A DNA stretch of 64,000 bases from the NCBI GenBank assembly GCA_950295325.1, contig OX485807.1:19935666-19999665 (forward strand), in the 5' to 3' direction. Below are positions 37,209 to 49,870 of the stretch, in pieces. Under the pieces are notes generated by a model that made no database searches, was not told where the DNA came from, and was given only the letters and a program-made list of their open reading frames with translations. The stretch's first letter is position 1; the number at the start of each line of letters is the position of its first letter. A program made the translations under genes and the position numbers. This DNA is from Polytrichum commune (Eukaryota; Streptophyta; Polytrichopsida; Polytrichales; Polytrichaceae).

Positions 37209-37440
37209 CACAACTCCTTGGTTGTGTTTTGTGAGACCTTGTATTATATGAGCATAATCATCCTTTAAGTATGGGATTCCCCGTTTATGGGGAGCACATG
37301 GAGAGCAAACATGTTGTGTATTGTTGCAAGCAACTGCAAATGATCAAAGTGTTTTAAACAAAACCTCTTTCTTTGAACAAAGATCATCATGTATAAACTT
37401 AGTAATGTTATGTTGGTGTAGCGTCCAAACTTGATTATGT
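37209..37440 (+). repeat. Dispersed repeat, copy 1 (partner near 53.7 kb)
   Basis: Shares CAACTCCTTGGTTG, AAGCAACT, ACCTCTTTCTTTG, ATCATNA-type words and TGCAAACTTG/TCCAAACTTG in order with 53651-53860. Clearly diverged. Confidence 0.65.
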
Positions 37441-40001
37441 AGGTAATGACTCCCAAATTCAAGAATTGATGGGAGCAAAGCAATAGTACATTGGTTATCC
37501 CAATTATTGCGTGTTACTATTTGAAGTTACGCAATGCAATAATGTCTTATTCAAGGGTTCAATTTTTATTAACAAAAATTCTATAGATTGTTCGGAGATT
37601 ATGTAACATACACCATGTTGCTTTCATCTATGATTCATAAATAAGTTGTTGGAAAAGGGTGATCTTTTGGAATAATTGGTATAACTTAATGTTGACGTAG
37701 GTAGTGATATAACAACACGTAGAAGGTTTCATCCCACAAAACACATGCCATTTTTCCAAACAATGTGCCACATGTAAGCTAGATGTGCTTCACATCTTTC
37801 GGGCCAATTCATGGACCAAATTGAACTACACCATGTATGGTATTTAGTGTCACTTACTATTTGGAATTATATAAGGCTATAGCAGCTTATTATAGATTAC
37901 ATTTTCTACCAACAAATATGAGATATATTGTACATACAATCTGTGACATAAACGACTACACTTGGTTAAAAAAATTCTTAGGAAAAAGTTGTAGCCTTGT
38001 GTAACTCCGAATAATAAATGACACTAAATGCCATAACTGATGTAGCCCTCGTTAACCCTTGAAGCACGGTGGGGTCTAAATATGCGATCATATACACAAT
38101 TTATACGGGCCTCACCAAGTTCAAAAATAGGATTTGATGTACTTTTATGGGTTCATATATTATCTTATATCCAAGAAAAAATGAAAATACATTCATACTT
38201 GACAATGATGATCAAAACACAACACATGTATATGCATCCTAGGGCACCCAAGTTGTGTATTTGAACTTAAATCTTAAATAGCTTCAAGGTATTCAACCAA
38301 TTCAAAAATTGCTCTTGAATAAAATGTTATCTTTGGATAAAGTCACTTTTGACACATTTAACAAACCACATATATAGTTCGGGATTCCATGGACACAAAG
38401 GGTCATTCTAAGTTTCAATGTTAAGACTTTGTTCTCAAGTTTTGCAATTGTTTTTTTAAAATAAAAAATAGAATAAAAAACCCAACTACCCAAAAGCTAT
38501 ATTGTCATGATACAATCCATACATGTGCACAATTGCTCATTGACATCACTCCCAAACAATCACACTTGCTTGTGAACGAGAGCTCCTTACAACACAAGCC
38601 TCAATGTTTGTCACTACTCGGTGGGCAATTCTAGGACTTAACATCTAAGGTATGTGGCCCTATTGTGGATATTTTCAACTCCTCATATATCTATGGTAGA
38701 TGGTGTTGCAATCATCACATTAAGCACCGAGCATAATAGGTGTTATTATTAGATTCACAAGTTTTAATGGCCATCATTAGCAATTGATATGGGATTCCAA
38801 CCCACCAAAGTATGTTGTACTTGAATTTGTAAGCAAAAGTTATAGGGGTTTAAAGTTTTATTGGCAACTAATCCAAATCAACATGCGAGTTTGATGGATA
38901 GCCTCATGATCAAAATGTACTTATTGTGCAAAATTTATGGGTGTTGGTCACAGGTAGATCACGCCATTGTCAAGTTGAACACCACGTGCGACCAAAAAAA
39001 ATCTTCTTTTGGTAAGTTGCACCACCAAAATGGATCAAAATTTTATCAATTTTTTTTCATGAGTTGATATACACAGTACCTATGACATAGTCAAAAGTGG
39101 TAACTAAATTTGATGATTTGTTTTTTTTTATAAAACATACCGTTTCTAACTAGAATGACACAGAATTGAATTAAAAAAATTACTAAAAAAAATAAAGATG
39201 ACTAAAAATTTCAAAAAAATATGCAAAAGATATTATCAATGGTTATGTATATGTAGAAAAAATATCATAAATTTTAAAATTAAAGATGACATGTAATATA
39301 GGGGTAGCAAACTTTGTCCGCACGTGGTGTCAACTTGACAATGAAGTGACCTCCCCGTGGTGTTGGTTTTTAGCACCATCTACCTTATGACAGTTGCATC
39401 AACTTGAAAAGTTGTGTCATCCAACTAACAATTGCACATTGTGAATAGTATGATCTGAAGCTTCAAGAACAAAGTAGAAATGCAAAAGACATAAGAGTCC
39501 AAAGGGAAGATTTACTATTGTCTCCATATGATCATATAGGCTTTCCCAAACGTGTTGATTATTAATCATGGAGTGGTTTATATAGGTTGAGCACATAGTC
39601 CAATCTTATTGTAACATCTCAAATTTGCCTTCTATGAGTTGTTGTATTGTGACAATCTATTCACAATCAGCCATTGTAAAGGCATTGTAAATTTAAAAAA
39701 ACAATGACTAAATATGTAATGTTTCAATAGAGAATATCTCAATGTTGTTGCAATTGAAGTATGTCACAATGTTGATCCAAATTGAACATGTTCAATGCGA
39801 ATTTCGTACGTGATTGTAATACTATGGTTGGAAATTGGTCTTGAAACAATGTCTTGACAATGGTTTGTCAGTGGTTGTTGATTCTTTGCCTTTACAATGC
39901 TCGATTGTTTCAATGTTGGAAAGTTCTACTGTTATTCAATATAGATACAATATTGTGTGAATACAAAAGCAAATACTCAGTCAAAAAGTATGAATTTTGT
40001 A
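37441..40001. other. AT-rich spacer; CATTGT-rich block at 39.6-39.96 kb
   Basis: No gene recognised. An inverted repeat lies at 38965-39343. From about 39,600 to 39,960 the words CATTGT, ACAATG and CAATGTT recur at high density, as they do again at 45.05-45.44 kb. Confidence 0.45.
38965..39343. repeat. 28-bp inverted repeat with ~320-bp spacer
   Basis: CATTGTCAAGTTGAACACC and the following CACGTGCG bases (38965-38992) return inverted at 39316-39343 with one single-base gap on each side. It could be the ends of a small decayed element or a hairpin. Confidence 0.65.
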
Positions 40002-41105
40002 TCAAAATTTGTATTTATTGAGAAAGAAATGTCCTACCTTAGAAAAGTTGGGTACTACATGTATTGCACGTAATACATTAGCAACTTCAAAAACAACATA
40101 GGCTGTAGGCAAAGATTGCCACACAAGCTCAGGACAACCAACTAGTCTAGAAAGGGCTTAAGTTCAGATAAGCGATTCATGAAATCTGAAGACAATTTCA
40201 GGCGCCTGAGTTCCACTCGAGGTTGAGCACTCACCTCATTCGACAGCTTCTCAGGAAAGAGAAATTTACCTGAAGTCGGATGGGATATGGGAAAACCTCA
40301 TGCATCCAGATCAAACATAACAAATCTAGTCGCATGATTTGCAGGATATTCTATTGCACACATCTATGTATCTAAGAATGCATCAAGATCACAATGTAAT
40401 AAGGCGGTCCACCTTATTTCTAATAGAAAGTGTAAAATCGTTACAGTTGATTCTGAACAATTAGTATTTAGGAAACTGTGAAAAACTTCTACCCTCGAAA
40501 ATCTTCAGAATCTTTTCACAAAAAGATCTGGATGATGTGCAACCCTTGCTTCAAGATTTACAAAGCCGACAAATATTCTGAAGATATTAAGCCATAATCC
40601 TTTGAATTAGGTTTCCGATGAGGCCATCAAAATGGCCATTAAGGTGCGCTAGAAACCAACAGAAACAAAATGAAAATGGACTCGTATAGAACCAAGGCCT
40701 CAGTAGATCGGGTAAGTTCCTCAAAAATGCTAATCACAACATGTTTGGGTCAATCTAAAACGAATTCCCACAAGGAACAGGTCAAGGCATTATCTTATCA
40801 GATTGCAATTTGACTCTTGCAGCGATTTGACCGAAATTTGCAAGAAAAATATTCCTATTGCTTGATTGAGGATGCGGCTCATACGGATCTGGAGGCCAGA
40901 AGTGTGATGACAAGCTCATATCATCAAGTGAAATTCTACCTCTCTGAAAACATCAAAACCTCCGAAAAATGTAAATCCTTGGCTCCGTACGCAAACCACT
41001 ACAAAAACCTAATCAATGTCCAAAACTTATCACACAAAATCCATAAAACTGAAAACACCTCCGCTGCGAGCTTCTTGATGAAAGAAGAATCCACCTTCCA
41101 ATCAT
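40002..41105 (-). CDS. Unrecognised small gene, possible organelle-targeted 115-residue protein
   Basis: A four-exon chain joins in phase: 41059-41105, 40815-40935, 40235-40269 and 40002-40146, 348 nt including TGA. The N-terminus MIGRWILLSSRSSQRR is rich in Arg and Ser without acidic residues, as in mitochondrial or plastid transit peptides. The last intron (88 nt, GAG|gtgagt to tttctag) is convincing; the donor after exon 2 (AGA|gtcaaa) is weak. The C-terminal exon encodes ELVWQSLPTAYVVFEV and LRAIHVVPNF. I cannot name the family; the end could also be a fragment of a transposon protein. An alternative frame through the third exon exists, so the middle of the model is uncertain. An AATAAA word overlaps the final codons. 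Confidence 0.38.
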
Positions 41106-43319
41106 GATGCAAAAGAAAATCATCTCCAAGACGCAAAAATAAATAAATCCGTCACAAGGAGACAATAGCTACAGATAAGAAAATTTACCATTTTACTCAT
41201 TCCCTCCTTCTCGATTGGTACTAGCGACGACACGAGACTCCCGATCTTGCCAAGACCTAACCATTTCTTCTTCTTCTTCTTCTTCTTCCTATTCTCTGGT
41301 CGGTCTCTCTCTCTATCTCTCGTTTTACAATCGATCTTTACTACCACCTCTTCTGTCTGTCTGTCTGCTTCCCTGCGAGGAGTGCGTGAGAAGATGCAAA
41401 CAACGCGACGATTGAGGTACCAAAGAGGTCGCAGAGATTGAGCTAAGTTAAGCGCAGATTGAGGCGCCGGATTAGAGAAGGAAGGCGATCGCCAGCGCAG
41501 GAATGCAATGCTAGAAGCCTCGCCAGGCTAGCTCAGCCGGAGAGAGCGCGCGCAGGGACTCTCAAGAAGCACGGGGACGGGCAGAAAATGTAATGTTTTC
41601 ATTCCCCAGCCCTCCCCTGCCCGCCTCCACCTCCCCCTTATGGCCACCCTATGGGCAGGCCTATCTCTTGCGACTTTCTCCGGGCAGAGTAAATTTCCAT
41701 CCCATGGCCCTGCCCGAGTTTTTTTTCTTTGCGGGAGGGCACATGGCACCACCTCCCGATCACGATTCAACCATTTTTGCTCTTGTGGAGTCCCTGTCTC
41801 GCTTGCGTTGCTGTTGTAGAAATTGCAATCGCCATAGCTGCCACTACGAAGCTCCGTCCATCACCCGCCTGCTGTGCCTCACCACCGACGCCCAGTTAAC
41901 TCATCGTCCAGTTTCTTTCATGTGTGTTTCATTTGGTTTGGAGAATTTGCATAGTATTGGCGCTGTACTTTGAGAAATGAAATCGTTATGTTTGGTCTTA
42001 CATGACGAAATGAGGAGGCAAACGAAATGACACTTTGGAGGATTGCAAGAAGCTTTTGTAGGAGGCAAAGCGAATGTGCGTTGCATAAGGCGCGGTGAAA
42101 ATTTGAAGACTCGTTGTCTGTTCTTGCTCAAGGTGAGCTATCTTTTGTCACACATTGTGGTTTAATCTCTGTGGCTTCGACATGCTAATGAAGTGAGAAA
42201 GGCACTTCGAAATGAATTACGGAGTCTCCCTTCAGAACATGCCTCTTTCTCCACAATCCTGAACAATCTGAACAATCCGATTTTCTCTCGTGAAATTTGG
42301 GAGACGTCGCAGCATAAGTCGGAAGGGATAATTCAATTCGAATTTTCGCTGTGTGCGTGTGTTGTTGAGGTTGGATAATAAGTCAACTCTGATTTATTAG
42401 CCTCTTTCACGTGCCTTTCCTTCCTTTAAGAGTTTCAGGAACATTTTGTGGAGAGGAGCGAGTTCTCTCCGTTTAATTGAGGACAACATCATTACTGGAA
42501 GCCATCGCAGAAACGATTGTAGCTCAGCTGCTTACTTACCCGCTTCAAGCGGTAAGATTTCGTAGTCTCGAATGTTTTGAATTTCCTAAATTCTGCTGCT
42601 ATTCTTACATGAACAGATTCCCTCGGCGCAGGTTCTGCTCTGACATTTGTGGTAAGGCTTTAGGGTTTCGGCTATGGTGTCTGTCGTCCTAAACTTTCTG
42701 TCGTTTTAAACCTTCTGTCGTTTATACTTTAGAGTTCTGCAACCCTATCTATGGTCACGGGTGTCCGCTGTAGCTTGTGTCTAGGTTTCATAGATTGCAT
42801 ATAACCGTTTTGAATGAAAACTGTATCATGAGAGTCATGAGAGCCCAATCCTTGCGCGTATTTCTAATCAATTTTGCAACAATCCTTATAACGGAAAAGA
42901 TTAGATATCACACATATGTATGATCCACATATGTATGATCCACGTCATCAACTATAATGCAATCGCACTTGCATCAAAGCCAGGTAGTAAGATTATGAGT
43001 GGATATTTTAAAGATGAGATGATTTTGAAAGTAAGGTTGTGTGTACTATATCACAGGACACGCATTATCTTAGTGCTTCACGAATTGGAACCTCTAATGA
43101 GAGGTCTTCGGGTTACGTGCTGGAATCTGGATGAGCTTTTAGTGAGGATAATATAACACAATTTCTCAGATTGTCAACCACTTCCCGGCCGACCAAGTCA
43201 GTGTTTCTCTCAGACAGTTACAACTTTAAGCTGCTATGTGCTATATTCAATCTGCATCATCGATAAACCTTGGGCTAGTAAACTTGAAAGTGGAACACTG
43301 TCATCTATAAGTGGTTTGG
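41106..43319. other. Region between two divergent genes; promoter-like
   Basis: Contains a (TTC)n run at 41264-41289, a CT-rich tract (about 41,303-41,325) and a GC-rich segment to about 41,900, all typical of plant promoters and leaders. Exon-like pieces with good splice sites occur at 42439-42551 and 42617-42651. They may be 5' exons of the gene at 43.3 kb but could not be joined to it in frame. Confidence 0.4.
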
Positions 43320-44645
43320 ATGCCAAAATCTCCAGGTTATACAATTCTCAACATATTCTTACATGGAATAGCTTGTACTAACTTAGAAAGATGATGAGGT
43401 ACCTGTCGGTTTGAGTCAGGCCGGTCAACTTCCTCAGGTGTGGAGAAGATCACATTCTATTTCGATCAAGTACTTCAAAGTTTGTAATGAACCCCACCTG
43501 CAAGATCAAGAGGAGCCAGGCGCAGCTCGGACATTCAAGTCATCAAAGTTGCGCAATTGTGACCTGGGAAAAGCACAGCCCCTCACGAGTGTAGGTGGCG
43601 ACCAGGTTTGATGGAATTAGCAGTATAAGGGTTATATATGCAAACTCATCACATCATCATTAGTGACTCGGAGATAATTCTTCTCCCAGACTACACTACT
43701 GAGAACAATTAGTTCATGTTGATGAACCTCTTTTTCTGGAATTATATTGACGCAAGTTGCACATGATCTTCTTGAGTATCTTACACTTTAATGAGATTTT
43801 TGCACTAGGATTGGAGGTTGAAGGTTGGTTTGGAGAGGCAAGGTCATAACGTTACCCATTTGCAGACAACTATCGACAGGTCAGATTTGTGATTGCTACA
43901 TGTCATGAATCTCACCGAGCCTCATGCTCCAGGTAATATGCATCATGAGCCCTGTGTGATTCGACGATAGAGCAAAACACTGTAGCATTACTAACAAATC
44001 TCTTTACTACTCCAAGATACCACGTGACAATCTTAAGAGCTGACAGTGTAGATGCTACACCTCAAGATTTGCAAACATATGCAACACAATTACGAACACT
44101 GTGTGAAGGTATGTGGATTTGTTAATTTAGTTCATATGAATTTCCATGCATAACTTTGAAATACTTAAAATGTAGATGAGTATTGATAAAAAACTTTTAT
44201 TAAATCACTTATGACATGTACTGAATTGTGTGTATAGGAGATCGTTGGAGGTTTGGAAGTGGCTCAAATGGAGTGCCAGATCCTTATGGATCACAGGCTT
44301 TTTATGGTGCAATTGCTAAGGTTGTACTGGGTAGGAGGTATGATCGAAAGGGCACTGTTTGTGTGACTTTGGAGCAATGTGGTTTCTTTTACCACGTGGT
44401 GAGTCAAATTATTCTTAACATGGCATCCTCTATTTTTTTAATATTAAATGATGTAATTACCTCCAATTAATATAAATTGTCTATAATTCTTATTGCAGAT
44501 GAATTTGGCCATGCATGGAAAAATTTTGACAGAAGGCCATGCATCCATGCACATCTGTGCTATGAAGTGTGCTGAAGATGAAATCAAGAAAAATCTCTGG
44601 CGGATGTCGCGGGTTATCATAGTTGAAGCTAACGCTGATCGGTGA
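43320..44645 (+). CDS. Unrecognised conserved-looking protein, six exons, 214 residues
   Basis: Exons 43320-43335, 43391-43605, 43866-43879, 44017-44108, 44238-44398 and 44499-44645 join in phase into 215 codons including TGA. The third exon is only 14 nt. The first intron is just 55 nt but carries a textbook branch site TACTAAC. The C-terminal half is compact and well formed: YHVTILRADSVDATPQDLQ, GDRWRFGSGSNG, PDPYGSQAFYGAIAKVVLG, YDRKGTVCVTLEQCGFFYHV and a Cys/His-containing last exon (HASMHICAMKCAEDEIKK). I do not recognise the domain. The exon phases and absence of stops make a real gene likely. The ATG at 43320 is the first usable one in this frame; upstream exons may extend the protein. 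Confidence 0.6.
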
Positions 44646-46804
44646 AAATAGGCTATCTGCAAAAGATTGTAATAGAAATTCAAGTGTTTGTGCCATTGAT
44701 TTGATAAACTTACTTAGTGTGTACAGTTTGAAATTTTGTATGTAGTGTACAATGCAGATGATTGAACACAACCTTTAATCAAACATTTGTTGTGTTTTGT
44801 TGAAATTGCAAATTGCAGAAAATACTTTGTGTTTGTATGAAGAGTTACATTACGGTTTGCATCTTCATTTGGCTGAAGCTCTTAGTTTGTAGGTCATTGT
44901 TTCAATTTATAATTTGTTACTCCTATTTACTCCATGAACTACTTCAAAATAACTACCTGGAAGGTCAAGGGACGTGCCATTTGTAAGATGACAATCCTGC
45001 ATTTGATAATGTAATCAACATCACTTCAATTTAATATCAACATAGAAACCGTGATTCAAAAATGCAAAGTTGTTTTTATATTATTGCAATGTAAAACGTA
45101 ACAGTGATGTTTCAATAAGCAATTGACATAAAAAATCATCATGCTTACAATATTGTGTTTACTTTGTGACAATGAAGGTTGTTTAGGCATTGTGAATGCA
45201 TTGTTTCACAAAGCTTTGTTTCTCCATTGTTTCTACATTGGTACATTTTCTATTGTCTCCATATTGTTGACTTGATGTTATTATATTGTTCCCCGAAATA
45301 AATGGAACAATATTGTTTTGACAAAAAAATCTCAATGAAACAAGCATTTGCCGTCTTTGAGATGAACACGTGTTTGTACATTGTTTGTTTTTAATTAGAA
45401 TCAAGCTTGCCATTGATAACATTATTAAGACCATAGAGTTTGTTCTCTTTCCAATTGAGGATGCCTAGTTCAAGGAAGGCAGTGATTGGGAAGGTACTAA
45501 GCACGTTTTAATAAGGATTTGGCTAGTGTTGAAACTTACATAGTAAGTATCATGTCAAGATGAAGGAAAGACCAGATATGGAAGCAATGTTTATCTAACA
45601 CATGGTGAGAGTTGACTAGTAGTATTAGGAAAGGGACAAGACATGCTCTCAGGTTCAATTTGAGGCTTATCAAATATTCCGATCCCTCCACATTATTGTA
45701 GATTTTAGCCATGGTCCACATAAACACCATGAAGGCGCCGAGTTATATTATATACCACTCACCTATAAGCATCCGATCAAGAAGAGTAACCACACAAGGC
45801 CTACATAAACCAATCATGTGACACCCATTGATTGAGAGTCATGTCTCTACTTACACACACAATCATCACCTCTCAGCTCTCCTAAAGTTTTTGCAAAGCT
45901 TTGCAAAGTTTCCCCAAATGATGTATATTTCCGACTAGCTACCATCACTATGTTACATGTTGCATAATTCAGTAGACAACGCATGGCAGAATACTCCAAC
46001 ATGAACGCGAACAATGCGGTTGAAATGCATAGTGGGTTCGCTGCGTGAAAGCATGGCAAGAGCCAAATGCAATATGTAAACTACTCACGGGCCCAACATG
46101 GACCAGTATGTCACGAGAGATCAAATGGCATAAAGTGGCCGATAGAGGTGCATGTAGAAAATGAATGCCACCGCAAAACAAGATCATAGTTATCTCATGC
46201 AATTATTACCGGAGCGATGTAAAAACCATTCCTCCGTTCCTCATGAAGCAGAGAACCTCGGAGTGAACCACCTTTCACTCCACACTTGTCGCACATGTAT
46301 AAAGGTGTCAATGGCCACATGGACCTTAGGAAGAGGCCAACTCCACTTGAACACCAAATACACGTAGCAACAGTGGAGTGCCACTATAGCATATTGTCAC
46401 AGCTTTGCAGCACCCAAACCACAAAACTACGGAGTTTTTTTTTGTGAACACCTAAATCACCATATTCGTTAATTAGAGACTTTGGAAAGTCTCAAAATAA
46501 ATGCAAATGCTTTAATAGATAGTTCAATTTTTTATTGTGATGACATGTATTTGTGCCAAATTGGTTAGTGCCGCCCATGCAAATCACTTTATTAAGTCAC
46601 ATTGAATATATTTTTGGGTTTTTCATTTTCTCTTTTTGAAAAACTACATTCTTAAATAGTCTCAAAATCGTGAAAAAGTCTCCAATTACTTAATATAGTG
46701 ATCTAACCTAAACCTGATGTTTACGCCTCCTTTACTGTCATAAACGGGGACGCTAAAGGGGCCGCAATCCTCCCCGCTCATGGAAAGTGAATAGGCCGGG
46801 AGTG
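44646..46804. other. AT-rich spacer; CATTGT-rich block at 45.05-45.44 kb
   Basis: No gene recognised. From about 45,050 to 45,440 the words CATTGTT, ACAATG and ATATTGT are strikingly dense, like 39.6-39.96 kb. Confidence 0.45.
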
Positions 46805-46807
46805 TTA

Positions 46808-47336
46808 GGGCCGCTTTACACCTAGAGGCCAGGCCAATTTGTTGTGTAAGAGACTCGAAATCCTCACTTGTGATTGGCCAAAATGCTGAAATTGGTCCCA
46901 ACCCCTTTACACCTAGAGGCCGGGCCAATTCGGTGGTATGAATGTTTTGATCAAAAAAATGCAGGGTATGACACGGCCCGAGCTCATTGAATTGGGTGCA
47001 CCCAAAATGGAAGGCCAATTCTTGGCCTCGGAGCCAGTGTCGAATTTCAATAAAAAATAAAATAAAAATTAACAACATATGATTTTTTTAGCGAACCATA
47101 TCCATTGGATTATGTGAAAATATGAACGGAGGTATGCTAGATCTGTTGGATTATGCTAGATTTATTGAATCGGCCTAGCTTCTTGGCCCTAAGGTCTTTA
47201 CATATGGGAAAGTGGCCCCCCATCATAATCTTATTATAATGTGTAGTTGAGGCCGGCCTCCAACCCAAAAGGAGCTGAAATTTCATGTAATCGGCCTCAA
47301 GGGGAATTGGCTCAGCCTCTAGGTGTAAAGCGGCCC
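46808..47336. mobile_element. Tourist-like (PIF/Harbinger) MITE, 529 bp
   Basis: Terminal inverted repeats start GGGCCGCTTTACACCTAGAG; the first 22 bases match perfectly at both ends and the match continues to about 32 bases with three mismatches. The element is flanked by TTA on each side (46805-46807 and 47337-47339), the target duplication used by PIF/Harbinger elements. A further copy of the terminal motif lies inside, near 46,905. No transposase is encoded, so it is non-autonomous. Confidence 0.85.
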
Positions 47337-47339
47337 TTA

Positions 47340-49870
47340 CACACCTCTCTGATTACTCTGTAACTTTGACAATAATAAATTCTAAGCGGAAAGGAATGAA
47401 AGACCTCCCCCCCCCCAAACTGAGCCCTGCATGCTTCATCTGGACTATCCCTTCTTGAAATGAGCATCAGAATGTCCACAAAAGCGTCGTTATGGCATAA
47501 GGTATGTGGATGTTAATTGGTTCATTGTTCATGTTCACCAACTTCTACCGATTGGATTTACACAACAAATCATGTGTTGCATTAGCAAATTTGCGATGAA
47601 ACCTCCGCAGAAACCGGACTGAAAATCGGTCTTGGGTAGACTTTGTTATGGTTATCGGAAGTGCATGTTTGTTGATTTCTTAACTGGATACATAGGTCCT
47701 CCCAGTTGTATTCACTAACGAGTGTAGATTAGTTATTCATATTTGAAGACGCAGTCCAATCTCTTTTGAACATGTGTCTTTATGATGTTTGCTCTTTGAT
47801 CCTCGCCAAATCGTATACCATGACCCCAGTGAGCGATTAAATAGACATGGTCAACTATGGATACCTCGCCCTTCAGGTTAGTCAAGAGAGGGTTTGTATG
47901 GTAATAAACTTGACAATCTAATACCAAATACGACCATGTATGTACGTACATACATGTAGTATTAACAATTCCGGTGTCAAAGCGATGCCTTTAGTGAACA
48001 TTGAAGCCTATCAATTGACCCACCGTGGCCACATTGGATTGTTCGACAATCCCTCAAACCTACTTAGAAAAAGGAGAAAGAAATGCTTAAGTGTCATATG
48101 TAGTTATATCATGTTCCGATGTTGGATTCTTATGATATGTCTTGCTTGATCCTTACTCAATTAAAAGTAAACAAGAAGCCTATGTCATAGCCTTCCTTAA
48201 CATCTTTCCAACAAGCTATCATAAACAATGACCTCGTATTTAATCCAACAATGTGGCAACATGTGGTGACTCACATGGCTATGTATGAAAATTAAATGTG
48301 CATTAGGTTTAGAGTAGACATACCTACCTTCCCTTTTTAATACATAGAGTCTCTTAAAGTCATGAAGTTCCACACATATAACCGTCATATTCTAATGTGA
48401 TGGAATTAGTCATGAAGAACTACTCATGTATAGTAGAGGTGTCTATTCCCGGTCGGGACCCATCGGCAATTTATAGGGTAATGGAATTTTGATCATGCTG
48501 GGATTGAATTCCAATCAAGCCATAACAAATAGTGTCATGAGACATGTCATGGTTTTAAGTGCTAAAGTGAGGGGGAATGAACAATTAAATTGACCACTTA
48601 TAGTAAACTCTAGACGTTGGTAATATGTTCAAACCAACTTTTGGCTTCCAAAATTCACAGTAATTTTAATTTAAGGAATAAAGTTACCAATAATTTGCAG
48701 TCTTCCTAATTTATATCTTCCTACACAAGAGAAAGTTGCATCGCCTTATACTTCTCCATATTTGACACATAATTTCTTAAGTGATTGGTTATGGACGCCT
48801 CTACTCTAGCCATCTCATTCGGTGTGAGAAAGAAGTAAGTTAAAAGGGCACAAATTTGGGTTCATTAAAAAGAGCGCTAATTATACTCAAGTTTTTGTAC
48901 CTTACTTATTGGAAATAAGTCAACCTATGTTGTGAATATGGGGTGGGAGCGAATCCGGCCTTTGAATTTTATAATAATTTAAATACTTGAAATAAATTGT
49001 GATTTTTTTGTTAAATGTTGTGATATCAATTTCCATACATGTGAAAATTCACTCCAATATCACAACTTTATCACACTTCTGCAAAATTTGTCCACTCTAC
49101 CTACCTCCGCCAATGATGTGTCTCAAAGGGCACAAGTTCGGCAAGGGTGGGTAAAAATGGGAGAAGGTTCCCTAGTACCTAAGAACGCAAATATAGGAAG
49201 TGTGAGAATTTACGATTCATAAGAGTCTCAGTGAACAAGAGATCCTTGGAAATCCAAGATTTGCATTATTAAAATGCAGTCCTCCCATTTATTTGGGTGG
49301 TCATATATTTGGTGTTGGCATTGGTTTTGGTGTTGGGTCGAGTTGCCTTGGTCACAATTTTATTTTTTTGTCAACACATGCATTCCTATTATTTGAATTG
49401 TAGTACATATGGTGGGAACCACTATACTTTGTTGACAAAAGGTTGCACAAACTTCGAGCTAACATGTACCTAATATCTCAATTACTGCATGTTGCAATTG
49501 TCCATGGCAAATCGGACGGACCCAAATAACTCACAAACCTACACTTTGAGTTGAAATCATCCAAACCATTAAATTATCTCGCTTTCTGTGAGCCCAAAAT
49601 TGTGCTCACCGGTGTTCTTTATCCTCAAATCATTAAAAGGTTAGGCTTGGGTGTTGTCTTGAAAGCTCAGGAAAAGATAAAAAGAGTGAAGTGTTAGATT
49701 TGGGGTTTGAGTTGAGTTAGTGTTGATTTGTTTGGTTAGGTGGGGTTTGGATTATGAAACGGGAAAGAACTGGAAATAAGTAGGATTGAGTTTAAGAAGT
49801 CAAGTAATTAATACCAAGCCTAAGGGTTTATGGCTCGGCTCAGTGCTTAATTAGGCTTGGTTGCTGTCCA
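47340..49870. other. AT-rich spacer, no gene recognised
   Basis: Short frames only, plus a C10 run near 47,408. No repeat partner was identified. Confidence 0.45.

Noticed and set aside
40293-40350. TGA inside a protein-like minus-strand frame (FDLDA, stop, GFPISHP) as a selenocysteine or nonsense case
   Set aside because: A different frame over the same bases joins to the last exon with good splice sites, so this stop probably lies outside the coding frame.
42475-42551. Mitochondrial or peroxisomal carrier fragment (VAQLLTYPLQA)
   Set aside because: The resemblance is about 11 residues. Another frame of the same exon (EDNIITGSHRRND) continues in phase into the next exon-like piece, and no further carrier motifs follow.
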